Shown: positions 41,725 to 50,348 of the stretch, one piece after another
How the letters are laid out: the number at the start of each line of letters is the position of its first letter
How positions within the stretch are numbered: position 1 is the stretch's first letter
IMG/VR virus record: IMGVR_UViG_3300008107_000089
Span: 1 to 64,000 of that record
Strand: one strand, 5' to 3'
Source: a virus
Length of the DNA: 64,000 nt
Program-made: the position numbers and the translations under genes
The notes under the pieces: generated by a model
Database searches by the model: none
Seen by the model: the letters and a program-made list of their open reading frames with translations, nothing else
What the model was told of the DNA's origin: nothing

Positions 41725-41814
41725 GCCCTTGTGGTGGAATAGGTAGACACGCAGGACTTAAAATCCTGTGGACCGAAAAAGTCCGTGCGGGTTCGATTCC
41801 CGCTGGGGGCACCA
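41725..41814 (+). tRNA. tRNA-Leu(TAA)
   Basis: Acceptor GCCCTTG/TGGGGGC, anticodon loop CTTAAAA in CAGGA/TCCTG, normal variable arm, encoded CCA at 41812-41814. Confidence 0.93.
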
Positions 41815-41826
41815 ATAATTATAGAC

Positions 41827-42150
41827 ATGGCGTGCCATTGTTTAAGTCTTAAAAACGCGCAGGAATTTTACGGGATGTTGAAAGACCGTAATCCTGACTT
41901 AATCATGAAAATGGTTAAATGTGTCCTTAGTGCTTACAAACGAGACAAAGATCAAATAGACATATTTGATATTACGTTTAAAAGCATGGATCAACTTACA
42001 TTCAGTATAGAAAAAGTACAATACAAAGAATTATTAGGCAATTGCATGAACGATTTGATTGCAATGGAAGAATATGAGCTATGTGCTGAGATTAAAAAGA
42101 TACTGGAAGGTAAGAAACGTGGCCGTAAGCCAAAACTAGAAGTTCTTTAA
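41827..42150 (+). CDS. Hypothetical protein, 107 aa
   Basis: ATG 41827 avoids overlap with the tRNA. N-terminal ACHCLSLKNAQ, and a basic C-terminus (KKRGRKPKLEVL) with AT-hook-like KRGRKPK. Helical middle. A DNA-binding role is possible but unproven. Confidence 0.55.
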   Translation: MACHCLSLKNAQEFYGMLKDRNPDLIMKMVKCVLSAYKRDKDQIDIFDITFKSMDQLTFSIEKVQYKELLGNCMNDLIAMEEYELCAEIKKILEGKKRGRKPKLEVL

Positions 42151-42155
42151 AATAT

Positions 42156-42539
42156 GGGGATGTTTGGTATTGATTGCTATGCGATTGGTAGTACCACATG
42201 CAGACGTTCGGTAGTGTCGTCTTAAAAAGCTACAAACAAATAAATGACGAATTGTCAACTATGACCTTCGACGACCTTATGGCGTTCGTAGGTGCCGATT
42301 ACGCTTTAGCAGCCTAGTCCGCGTCGGGTGTGAGTAACCTAGGAACAGAAGACCACTGAGTATTCACGATCGACTCATTAAATAAGGACTGTGAATTAGT
42401 TTCCTGATGTCATAAATCAGGTGGTGGAAGTCGACCATATCGGTTCGCCCCTACTGATCAGATTTATCAGATCTAAGCATGTGATATGCTGGTATTATGA
42501 ATACTTAGCAAGACACGGGTTCGACTCCCGTCATCTCCA
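42156..42539 (+). ncRNA. ssrA: tmRNA (SsrA), phage-encoded
   Basis: Acceptor GGGGATG (42156-42162)/CATCTCC (42532-42538) with the G3-T70 alanine identity pair, T arm CACGGG-TTCGACT-CCCGT. The tag frame reads from AAT at 42243 to TAG at 42315-42317: 24 residues, starting NDELSTM and ending GADYALAA. The host-like ALAA terminus would direct tagged proteins to ClpXP-type proteases; a phage ClpP is encoded at 32731. The tag is longer than usual. Exact resume codon (ATA or AAT) uncertain. CCA not encoded. Confidence 0.92.
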
Positions 42540-42556
42540 CTTATTGTTCATCTTTT

Positions 42557-42580
42557 AAGGCAACCAGAAATGGTTGCCTT
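42557..42580 (+). terminator. Terminator after tmRNA
   Basis: AAGGCAACCA (42557-42566), GAAA tetraloop, TGGTTGCCTT (42571-42580): a perfect 10-bp stem. Only a short CTCT follows. Confidence 0.75.
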
Positions 42581-42621
42581 CTCTGTCATATTTATGTCCG
42601 AACCAATTAAAAAATTAAAAG

Positions 42622-43272
42622 ATGAAACAAAGAGCCACATCTCTGGCCATCAGCCTACGTGACAAACTATTCCATTTATTCTTAATAAGTGCCTTATCAT
42701 TTATAGGCCTTGCTTTTCTATTCCAAGTCTTCATGGTATTCTTGGAATTTAGTGGTAGAAGTGAATATGCAACCCAAATAGCAAATGAAATTACTTGGAG
42801 AATGGATGGTACATTCAAAAACCATCCTGGTAATATCTGGTATAACGCAGATGAACATATCTACGTTGAAAAGGTTACTAACAAAGTAGTTGTTGGTAAA
42901 TTAGCAGGTAACCGCAATTTAGAATTCGGTGTTAAAAACGTACTAGAAGAATACTTACAAGACAAAGGATATAATCTATCTCCAGATGCTGAAAATAAAC
43001 TACGTGTTGAAATTATCTATTTAGACGTACTAACTACAAAGAAAAGTATTTCAGTATTCCATAAAGGTGAAGATGAAGTAGTTATTCGTTTAAAAGGAAT
43101 CCTATACAAAGACGGTATAAAAGAAAAGGAAATAATTGTTGAAGAATCTTCATCTGAAATTTCTATGTCTACTTTACTTGTAGATCAAGGTGGAAAATTC
43201 AATCAAACATCATTAAGCAATGCTCTAAAGAAAGGTTGTGATAAACTAATCACTAAACTATTCGAAAAATAA
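42622..43272 (+). CDS. Membrane-anchored CsgG/FlgO-like protein, 216 aa
   Basis: One strong membrane segment near residues 19-45 (LFLISALSFIGLAFLFQVFMV). The rest (GVKNVLEEYLQDKGYNLSPDAENKLRVEIIYLD... ALKKGCDKLITKLFEK) resembles envelope proteins of the CsgG/FlgO type. First gene of the secreted/surface cluster. Family call tentative. Confidence 0.5.
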   Translation: MKQRATSLAISLRDKLFHLFLISALSFIGLAFLFQVFMVFLEFSGRSEYATQIANEITWRMDGTFKNHPGNIWYNADEHIYVEKVTNKVVVGKLAGNRNLEFGVKNVLEEYLQDKGYNLSPDAENKLRVEIIYLDVLTTKKSISVFHKGEDEVVIRLKGILYKDGIKEKEIIVEESSSEISMSTLLVDQGGKFNQTSLSNALKKGCDKLITKLFEK

Positions 43273-43274
43273 CT

Positions 43275-44945
43275 ATGAAAAAATTAATAGTAATTATAGG
43301 GGTATTATTGATGTCCCTAGCAGCTGACGCACAGTTAGTCGTCAACCAAACAGTAACTCCTTCATCTAATGTTAAAGTAGGTGATACAGTTACTGTGAAA
43401 TATACTGTAACTAGAGGTACAACAACACCACGTTACTTCTGGTTAAGATATCAATTTAACAACAAGGCACTAACATTAGTACCAAACAGTACTGTATTCT
43501 CTCAAGGAACATCAGTACAAACATATTTTACAAACTGGAACAACTACAAATTTACTCCATCTAATACTGCATCAGATACTTCATTATACGCGCAGTATCA
43601 GGCCTCACCTTGGTCTTATGCTACCAATGCTGATTGGAATGTAGGTCAATTAACAGTACAAAGAGCCGATGCGTCTATCAATGGCGATATTGCAACTCAA
43701 AAATATGTTATTAAAGATTTAGGTGCATATAACGACATTCATAAATTAGACTTAGCACATGCTATCAACGATGCTTCAGTTTATATTTCACCAATCACAA
43801 GACCAAACATTAACGCTTCATTAACTAACGTAACCGGTAACACATCTCAATTTAAAGTAAGAGTATTATTCCCTTCAGGATATAATATTACTGATCATAA
43901 TGTTCAGTTGATGAGATTAAAGAACGATGGAACAGGTGATATTGACTGGTCACAACAACCAATTGCTCAATTACCATTAGATGCTAGTGGTGAAACTACA
44001 TTTACAACACAAGTAAAAGTAGGTGATAGCTTAGGTGTATTTGTTAGTCCTGCTTCTCAAAAGCAGTGGATGAACAACGTAATTACTGTATCAGATGCTT
44101 ATAAGGCATTCTTAGGACATTCTCAAACTGATATTAGTGGTAATGCTACTTTCTTCACTCGTCCAGTATTAGAAAAGAAAATAGGCAATGTAACTAAAAA
44201 CGATATGACGTTTAACGAATCAGACGCTTATTATTCATTTGCCTATGTAATGGGACAAGATGTATCAGCTCAAGCGTTTATTCCAACAGCAACAGCTACA
44301 TCTTGGAGATGGCATAGTGGGTTATTAAACCAAAGCTGGCTAGATGGTACAACTAAAAATAGAGTATACATTACTAATTCAAATCAAACAGTAGATGCTG
44401 TATTTGCTTGGGCTGGTGATTTAGATTGGTCACATTCATCTCATCCAGATACTATTGCTGCAAGAATAGCTGCAGGCATCTATACTAACAAAGCAAATCC
44501 AGGAACAGCAGACGTAGCTACAATTAAAACTATGGCAATGACTTCTACTATGAGTAATGCTTATGAAAAGACTGAAGTAGAGAAAGCTAGTTTAAATATT
44601 ATTTCAACAATTGAGAATGGTAAAGTAGTTTTAGCTTGTGGGTTAACTAAAGAAGGTTTAGCAGGTTTACAAGTAGTAATGAACTACGATTCAACTAAAT
44701 TAACTTTAGAAAATGTAATATTCAATACTGGCTCTACAATCACTAACTTCTCAACTAAAGATGAAGGTAGATTAACATTTGGATCTATTGATCAGTTAAA
44801 GACAGCTAGAATTAAAACAGGCACTCCATATAAATTAATATTCACACCAAAAGTACCAGTAAGTAATACTGCAGGGTTATTCTTCTTCGTATTAGCAGAT
44901 GCAGTAGATGCGGCTGGTAAGAAAGTAGAACTTGTAGTAGAATAA
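43275..44945 (+). CDS. Secreted cohesin/dockerin-like protein, 556 aa
   Basis: Signal peptide KKLIVIIGVLLMSLAADA. An N-terminal cohesin-like domain (VKVGDTVTVKYTVTRG), a middle segment VSDAYKAF...FAWAGDLDWSHSSHP that recurs in the next protein, and a C-terminal cohesin-like domain (GLAGLQVVMNYDSTKLTLENV). Exported by Sec and likely to the cell surface. Not typical for virion proteins. Confidence 0.65.
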   Translation: MKKLIVIIGVLLMSLAADAQLVVNQTVTPSSNVKVGDTVTVKYTVTRGTTTPRYFWLRYQFNNKALTLVPNSTVFSQGTSVQTYFTNWNNYKFTPSNTASDTSLYAQYQASPWSYATNADWNVGQLTVQRADASINGDIATQKYVIKDLGAYNDIHKLDLAHAINDASVYISPITRPNINASLTNVTGNTSQFKVRVLFPSGYNITDHNVQLMRLKNDGTGDIDWSQQPIAQLPLDASGETTFTTQVKVGDSLGVFVSPASQKQWMNNVITVSDAYKAFLGHSQTDISGNATFFTRPVLEKKIGNVTKNDMTFNESDAYYSFAYVMGQDVSAQAFIPTATATSWRWHSGLLNQSWLDGTTKNRVYITNSNQTVDAVFAWAGDLDWSHSSHPDTIAARIAAGIYTNKANPGTADVATIKTMAMTSTMSNAYEKTEVEKASLNIISTIENGKVVLACGLTKEGLAGLQVVMNYDSTKLTLENVIFNTGSTITNFSTKDEGRLTFGSIDQLKTARIKTGTPYKLIFTPKVPVSNTAGLFFFVLADAVDAAGKKVELVVE

Positions 44946-47239
44946 TGAAGAAATTATTAGTTATATTATTTACCTTAATAACAAGCTTTGGGTTTGGACA
45001 GTCAGTGACTGCTCCCGAACCCAAATCTTTTATTATTAATACAGCAGCTCAAGATGCTAGTGGATTTTCTTTAAGTGGATTTAATTCAACCGCAACTTTA
45101 CTTTGTGCTATTGGTTTACCACAAGCACCAGCCGGAACAACATTTAATATAAGTACAACAACGGGTCTTACACCAGCATCTGGATTTAACTTTACGGGTA
45201 ACAAAACTCGTTTGGCGTTTACAGGCACAATGGCTAATATAAACAATGCATTAGCAACGTTAAAAGTAAACACAAATGCTACCGCAGGTAACATACAAAT
45301 ATCAGTATCGGCAACTGTTAATCCAACTGGGTATTTCTATAATCCATCAAACGGACACTTTTATAGACCAATATCAACCGGTGCAACATATTCAAATGCT
45401 AAACTACTTTCATCGCAACAAACTTTCAAAGGACAGCAAGGATACTTGGTAACAATTACTTCATCCGATGAAGATGCTTTTATATTTGCTAATGTTCCAC
45501 AATCTAGTATTTGGTTTGCACTAACCGATGAAATAGTTGAGGCACAATGGAGAATTGATGCTGGACCTGAAGCGGGAACACTTATTAAAACATCAAACGG
45601 ACAAACCGCCGGAAACATAGTTGGTCAGTACAACAATTGGGCACCCGGTGAACCAAACAATAGTGGCAATGAAGATTACGCAGTGACTAAATGGGGTGGT
45701 GGTTCTCAATGGAACGATTTACCTAATCATTTTAGTTGTGCTTATGTAGTTGAATTTGGAACTTGGACTAACCCCGATGATGCAACATTTACTGAATTTT
45801 ATTCTAATAGCGTAAACCATTCAAATGGTAATATACTACGAGCTGAATTTAATTTTAATTTTGGAAATAATGTTGATGAAACAATGTTTAAAACTAGAAT
45901 ACTAACATCAAATGATAATACTACATTTTCATCAAATAATCCTTATGTGAATTTGAATGGTATTGGTAGAGTGAACATGACATCACAAATGGATACTACA
46001 CAGATTAATGGAACCGGATTTAAAGCAAATACAATAGGTGGACAAGTTGAATGGTGCGTAGTATATGATTATGAACCACAAAACCAACGATACCAGATCT
46101 TAATTGATAAAAGAGAATTTACAGGTACAGGCGTTTCAGCAAATAGTATTACAAGTTTGAAATTATTTGATTTATGGGATGGACCAGTAACATATCAATG
46201 GGATGATGGAACTTGGGCAGCATATTGGATTTATACACCAACTCAATTTAATTTTGCAGGTTCATCGTTTTCATCTAATATAAGACGAGCCAGTTTCTTC
46301 TGGGGATTAAGTGCGGAATTTACATTTGTGCAGAATAGAATGAATAAATTTCATAAATTGGAATTTGGAAGTTTGACAGCAACACAAAATACAAATTTAT
46401 TATCAAGTATTGTTACTGTATCTGATGTGTATTTGGCATTTAGAGAATTTGCAGATAGAGGAATAATGGGAGATGAGAGTAAATATTTTACATCTGGTAT
46501 TCAATTTGATAATGCCGATATAAATGGTGATAATTTATTTGATGAAAGAGATTGTTATTTGTTATTAACACACTTACAAGGAACAACATCATTGTGGTCA
46601 ACAACTCCTAGTATAGCAGATGCTATAAAAATTATACCATCCACGAATTTTGATAATATTACAAAACAAAATTGGAATACATTCACATTACCTATTGGAA
46701 TTGATTATCCATTTACATTTACAAATGGAATATTGAATGCTTATAATTTAGATATAACTTGGAAAGGAGATGTTAATTTATCACATTCATCCCAACCAAC
46801 AAGTTTTATACCTAATGCAGCAAATATGTCTACATCAGATATAAAATCTATGTCCGCGTTTTCTACAAATTCAGCTGGCACTACTGAAGCTGATATTATG
46901 ATGGAAAAAGTAGGTGATAGTATTATAGCAACTATAAAATTAATTCCAAATGGCAATGAAATAGGAGCCACTCAATTTATAGTACACTATGACAACTCAG
47001 TATTAGATTATTCGAAGGTTGAATTTAGTAATAATCAATCTACTAACTTTGGTAGAAATAACGGTTCATCAGTAGGCGTAGGATCATTAAATACATCTGG
47101 TGGTTCAATATCTAATATTGGGTATAAAATAGTATTTAAACCTAAAACAACTATAAATAACGTGTTAGGATTAATATCAATACAGAATGTAGAAACATTA
47201 GGAATTAATTTAAATAAACTTAATGTAAAGATTAAATGA
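44945..47239 (+). CDS. Secreted C-type lectin/dockerin/cohesin-like protein, 764 aa
   Basis: Signal peptide KKLLVILFTLITSFGFGQ. Residues about 115-280 form a C-type lectin fold: GYLVTITSSDEDAF, WFALTDE, NNWAPGEPNNSGNEDYAV and QWNDLPNHFSCAYVVEF. Later ADINGDNLFDERDCYLLL is a dockerin-like calcium loop, and VSDVYLAF...ITWKGDVNLSHSSQP matches the upstream paralogue. The C-terminal cohesin-like domain contains GATQFIVHYDNSVLDYSKV. Carbohydrate or cell-surface binding is likely. Overlaps its neighbour by one base. Confidence 0.75.
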   Translation: MKKLLVILFTLITSFGFGQSVTAPEPKSFIINTAAQDASGFSLSGFNSTATLLCAIGLPQAPAGTTFNISTTTGLTPASGFNFTGNKTRLAFTGTMANINNALATLKVNTNATAGNIQISVSATVNPTGYFYNPSNGHFYRPISTGATYSNAKLLSSQQTFKGQQGYLVTITSSDEDAFIFANVPQSSIWFALTDEIVEAQWRIDAGPEAGTLIKTSNGQTAGNIVGQYNNWAPGEPNNSGNEDYAVTKWGGGSQWNDLPNHFSCAYVVEFGTWTNPDDATFTEFYSNSVNHSNGNILRAEFNFNFGNNVDETMFKTRILTSNDNTTFSSNNPYVNLNGIGRVNMTSQMDTTQINGTGFKANTIGGQVEWCVVYDYEPQNQRYQILIDKREFTGTGVSANSITSLKLFDLWDGPVTYQWDDGTWAAYWIYTPTQFNFAGSSFSSNIRRASFFWGLSAEFTFVQNRMNKFHKLEFGSLTATQNTNLLSSIVTVSDVYLAFREFADRGIMGDESKYFTSGIQFDNADINGDNLFDERDCYLLLTHLQGTTSLWSTTPSIADAIKIIPSTNFDNITKQNWNTFTLPIGIDYPFTFTNGILNAYNLDITWKGDVNLSHSSQPTSFIPNAANMSTSDIKSMSAFSTNSAGTTEADIMMEKVGDSIIATIKLIPNGNEIGATQFIVHYDNSVLDYSKVEFSNNQSTNFGRNNGSSVGVGSLNTSGGSISNIGYKIVFKPKTTINNVLGLISIQNVETLGINLNKLNVKIK

Positions 47240-47574
47240 TGAAAAAGTTATTATTAATATCATTATTGTTAATTGGATGTAGAAAATTAGACGTCCCTGC
47301 ACCACCCCAGATAGTAGATGTATTTAGTTCTACTCAATCCACTGTAGTTAACAACAGTGATATATCATTTAAACTAGATAAGGCGGGAGTATACATAATT
47401 AAATTAGTAGATAAAGATACGGAACAGGTCATAACTAAGGAACGAATTAATGGTAAAGTAGGTACAAACACTATTAAAATCTACACTAGGACGCTACCTG
47501 TTAAATATTTATATCTGATTTTAGATGATGAAGGTGGAAACCAAGTCAATAAAACAACCATTATAATAAATTAA
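47236..47574 (+). CDS. Lipoprotein with T9SS-CTD-like domain, 112 aa
   Basis: Lipobox LLLIGC gives a lipidated Cys, then RKLDVPAPP. The body (GVYIIKLVDKDTEQVITKERINGKVGTNTIKIYTRTLP) reads like a type-A T9SS C-terminal beta domain. Paralogue of the next gene. The CTD likeness may be a fold resemblance only; a CTD on a small lipoprotein would be odd for sorting. Confidence 0.6.
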   Translation: MMKKLLLISLLLIGCRKLDVPAPPQIVDVFSSTQSTVVNNSDISFKLDKAGVYIIKLVDKDTEQVITKERINGKVGTNTIKIYTRTLPVKYLYLILDDEGGNQVNKTTIIIN

Positions 47575-47577
47575 AAG

Positions 47578-47949
47578 ATGAAGAAACTATTATTGGTACT
47601 GATATGCTCAATAGCATTATCAGCTTGCCGCAAATTAGACATCCCGACTCCTCAACCACCAGTAATGGCTGAGAGTTTAAAGATAGCAAATTCAGTAGGG
47701 ATTAAATTACAAAGCCCATTTGTAACTACTGAAGTACTAATGAATGTGAAGCTGGAAACAGCAGGCACAGTTACGATTAAAATATTTGATATCTCGAATA
47801 GAGTAGTATCTAAAGAAACTGTAAGTGTAGTTGCAGGTGACAATATACTAAAAGTATACACTAATGCTCTACCAACATCAGCTTATAGAATTGCTTTATA
47901 CGATGTAAATAATAACCAATTAGGAATAACAGATTTTAATAAACTATAA
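47578..47949 (+). CDS. Lipoprotein with T9SS-CTD-like domain, 123 aa
   Basis: Lipobox ALSAC followed by RKLDIPTPQPP. Body TVTIKIFDISNRVVSKETVSV..GDNILKVYTNALPTSAYRIALYD matches T9SS type-A CTD patterns closely. Tandem duplicate of the gene at 47236 sharing the CRKLD(V/I)P start. Confidence 0.62.
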   Translation: MKKLLLVLICSIALSACRKLDIPTPQPPVMAESLKIANSVGIKLQSPFVTTEVLMNVKLETAGTVTIKIFDISNRVVSKETVSVVAGDNILKVYTNALPTSAYRIALYDVNNNQLGITDFNKL

Positions 47950-47961
47950 AAATAAAAGTAT

Positions 47962-48267
47962 ATGTCAGAAGAAAAACAAGAAAGCACAGGTACATCCCTT
48001 AAAAATATTTTTATCGGATTGGCCTCAACTATCACCTTAGGTGTAGGTGGATGGGTAACTACTAAATTAACTGGTGGTGAAGAAGAAAAAGCAGCTCCAG
48101 TACAACAAGCAGCTCCAGTAATCAATATTACTAACTCAAACCAACAACAACAAGCAGCAGGTGGTAAGACTGTAGTTGTTAAAGAAAAAGTAGTTGAAAA
48201 ACCAGCAGCAGCTCCAGTTAAGAAGAAAGAAGGTGACGAATTCAAAGAGAAACCAGCTCAATGGTAA
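47962..48267 (+). CDS. Membrane-anchored Ala/Gln/Lys-rich protein, 101 aa
   Basis: SLKNIFIGLASTITLGVGGWV is the single membrane segment. The tail is low-complexity (APVQQAAPVINITNSNQQQQAAGG, then Lys/Val-rich). Unknown role. Confidence 0.55.
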   Translation: MSEEKQESTGTSLKNIFIGLASTITLGVGGWVTTKLTGGEEEKAAPVQQAAPVINITNSNQQQQAAGGKTVVVKEKVVEKPAAAPVKKKEGDEFKEKPAQW

Positions 48268-48270
48268 TCT

Positions 48271-48378
48271 ATGGCAAACGCACAACCTAAACCTAAACCA
48301 AGACGTAGTAAACGTTCTGGAATGAAAAAAGCAAAGCAAATAAAACAAAATAACGAAGTTTTAAAAAAGTATAAGTAA
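48271..48378 (+). CDS. Small basic protein, 35 aa
   Basis: NAQPKPKPRRSKRSGMKKAK and a Lys-rich end. Stop overlaps the next ATG (TAATG), which supports real translation. Probable nucleic-acid or membrane binding. Confidence 0.5.
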   Translation: MANAQPKPKPRRSKRSGMKKAKQIKQNNEVLKKYK

Positions 48379-48992
48379 TGAGTCAACAACCAAATACAGG
48401 ATTTAGAGAACTACTAAATAAAATGATGTCCCGCAGATGGTACATCACAGCAATGGTATTGGGTGGTTTTATAGTAATCATAGCTGGTATATTTGCCGCT
48501 ATTAGTTTACAAACACCAATGGCAGCAGCATGGAAAGAATTATTAATGTTATTATTAGGTGCCTTCATTGGTTCATATGGTAAGATTATTGATTACTGGT
48601 TCAGTGATACAGACAAAGATAAAATGTTAGTTCAGAAAATGGATGAGGAAGACGGTGTAGCATTAGGTAGTGTTAATGACATTAAAGAAAGCAACAAACC
48701 AGTAACTCCATTAATTCCAGATGCATTCGTAGCAGGTGCAGCAGCAGCTAGAGATTTAGCTGTAGTTGAAAACAAACAAAACTACGAGTTAGCAGCTGAC
48801 CAACAAGAACATGACCAAAAATTAGAAGCCGATCAACAAGAACATGAACAAGAAATGGCTAAATTAAAATTAGAACATGAAATAAAAGCACATAGATACT
48901 GCCAACATGAATGGGGTGACTCAGACAATGATGGTGAATTAGAGTGTCAAAAGTGTGGGTTGTTGAAAGACGCTTGGGACGAATCCCACTAA
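48378..48992 (+). CDS. Two-pass membrane protein with coiled coil and zinc tail, 204 aa
   Basis: Two membrane segments (YITAMVLGGFIVIIAGIFAAI, ELLMLLLGAFIGSYGKII), then a long charged helix (EQEMAKLKLEHEI) and the C-terminal ...RYCQHEWGDSDNDGELECQKCGLL, a possible zinc site. Phage role unknown. Confidence 0.6.
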   Translation: MSQQPNTGFRELLNKMMSRRWYITAMVLGGFIVIIAGIFAAISLQTPMAAAWKELLMLLLGAFIGSYGKIIDYWFSDTDKDKMLVQKMDEEDGVALGSVNDIKESNKPVTPLIPDAFVAGAAAARDLAVVENKQNYELAADQQEHDQKLEADQQEHEQEMAKLKLEHEIKAHRYCQHEWGDSDNDGELECQKCGLLKDAWDESH

Positions 48993-49010
48993 CCAATAAA
49001 AATTAAAAGT

Positions 49011-49256
49011 ATGAAACAATTTTTGAAAAATCTATTTGATGATTCAAACACAATCAATGAAAAATCAGTAGTTGGCTTTACAGCATTCGTGATGATGGTA
49101 ATCACCTTGATTGCTGATATTGCAACTGGTTTAGTAGGTAAAGAAATGCCTATTCACGAGTTTGTATTTGACGGATTCATGGTTATCGTATTAGGTGCAT
49201 TTGGTATTGCATCAGTTGATAAATTTATCAACAAAAGAAAAGGAGATAAAGAATAA
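49011..49256 (+). CDS. Small two-pass membrane protein, holin-like, 81 aa
   Basis: Two membrane helices (VGFTAFVMMVITLIADIA, FVFDGFMVIVLGAFGIASV) separated by a short loop, with a Lys-rich tail. The topology fits a class II holin, but there is no lysin next to it. Followed by a terminator. Confidence 0.45.
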   Translation: MKQFLKNLFDDSNTINEKSVVGFTAFVMMVITLIADIATGLVGKEMPIHEFVFDGFMVIVLGAFGIASVDKFINKRKGDKE

Positions 49257-49261
49257 TAACC

Positions 49262-49288
49262 AAAGGGAACTTCGGTTCCCTTTTTTTT
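49262..49288 (+). terminator. Strong rho-independent terminator
   Basis: AAAGGGAAC (49262-49270), TTCG tetraloop, GTTCCCTTT, then TTTTT. Ends the membrane-protein unit. Confidence 0.9.
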
Positions 49289-49301
49289 AATTTATTATAT
49301 A

Positions 49302-49628
49302 ATGAAAAAACTATTAACAATATTACTAGGGGTATTATTAACAGGGTGTACTACTACAAAATATGTTTTCATTGATCCTAAAGACAGTACTAAATTAGTT
49401 GAAGTTAGAAAACGAGTTATTTATGATGACGTATACTATAGTGCTCCTATAATGTCAACTCCATTGTGGTGGGATTGGAATTATAGATTTAGACAACCTA
49501 TTATAGTTAATCCTAGACCTATAATTGTAAATCCAAGACCTAGAGTTCAACCACAACCAAGATGGACTCCATTACCACCACCAAGAAATGATAATAGAGC
49601 TCCAATTAGAAAATTTAATAACAAATAA
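49302..49628 (+). CDS. Proline-rich lipoprotein, 108 aa
   Basis: Lipobox LLTGC. Middle YIDDVYYSAPIM-like region, then Trp-rich and Pro/Arg/Asn-rich repeats (PIIVNPRPIIVNPRPR). Could be a spanin outer-membrane subunit or a surface lipoprotein. Confidence 0.6.
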   Translation: MKKLLTILLGVLLTGCTTTKYVFIDPKDSTKLVEVRKRVIYDDVYYSAPIMSTPLWWDWNYRFRQPIIVNPRPIIVNPRPRVQPQPRWTPLPPPRNDNRAPIRKFNNK

Positions 49629-49631
49629 TGT

Positions 49632-50348
49632 ATGAAAAATTTATTAATATTATTAGGTCTATTATTGACCATAAGTGCGGGTGCCCAAACTGTGGGAAGC
49701 ACAAAAACAGAACAGTATAAAGCATCATTCGAAACATCGATTGACATATCTCAGTTTCTAGATTATGATGGTAAGCAAATACCAATTCAGATATTAAAGT
49801 GTGGTATTAGTGATGAAATGTATGAAATGTATCCTGAATTAAAGGAAAAACGTGTTGGTTTAGGTGTGGCTAATATTACAATGGAGTATTTAGAAAATCT
49901 AAATCGCTTCAAATTCACTGAAGACAAAACTGAGATCAAGAACAGAATGGTAAAACAATTCCAAGCATCACAAGCGGGAATTAGTGAAAATAAATTAGAT
50001 GGTAGAGGTAAAATTAATCTAGCGGAATACTTCGTTACTATTGAAGTATACGACTACTCTATCTCAGAAGATGAAACAGTAAATTTAAAAGACGGTGTTA
50101 AAAACTTATTAGTAACACGTTTGGGTTTACAAGTTCGTTTTACAAATGCAGAAACTGGAGTAATATTCGGAGCATCAGGTTTAGGTGAAGCTAAAACAAC
50201 ACGTGAATTAACTTTACTATCAGATGCTACAGTTGATCCAGTTAAATTTAACCAATCAACTATTTCAATAGCAACCAAAAAAGCATTAGATATAGCTTGT
50301 GCTCGTATCTTAAAGCGTATGGTTGATAAGGGAATATTTAGCAAATAA
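49632..50348 (+). CDS. Secreted CsgG/FlgO-family-like protein, 238 aa
   Basis: Signal peptide KNLLILLGLLLTISAGAQ. RVGLGVANITMEYLENLNRF, then LLVTRLGLQVRFTNAETGVIFGASGLGEAKTT resemble the CsgG/FlgO core strands. KRMVDKGIF ends it. Neighbour of a beta-barrel-like protein, so it may be part of an envelope assembly. Confidence 0.6.
   Translation: MKNLLILLGLLLTISAGAQTVGSTKTEQYKASFETSIDISQFLDYDGKQIPIQILKCGISDEMYEMYPELKEKRVGLGVANITMEYLENLNRFKFTEDKTEIKNRMVKQFQASQAGISENKLDGRGKINLAEYFVTIEVYDYSISEDETVNLKDGVKNLLVTRLGLQVRFTNAETGVIFGASGLGEAKTTRELTLLSDATVDPVKFNQSTISIATKKALDIACARILKRMVDKGIFSK

Noticed and set aside
49011-49256. Firm holin assignment
   Set aside because: Topology fits, but there is no neighbouring endolysin and two-pass peptides are common in this genome.
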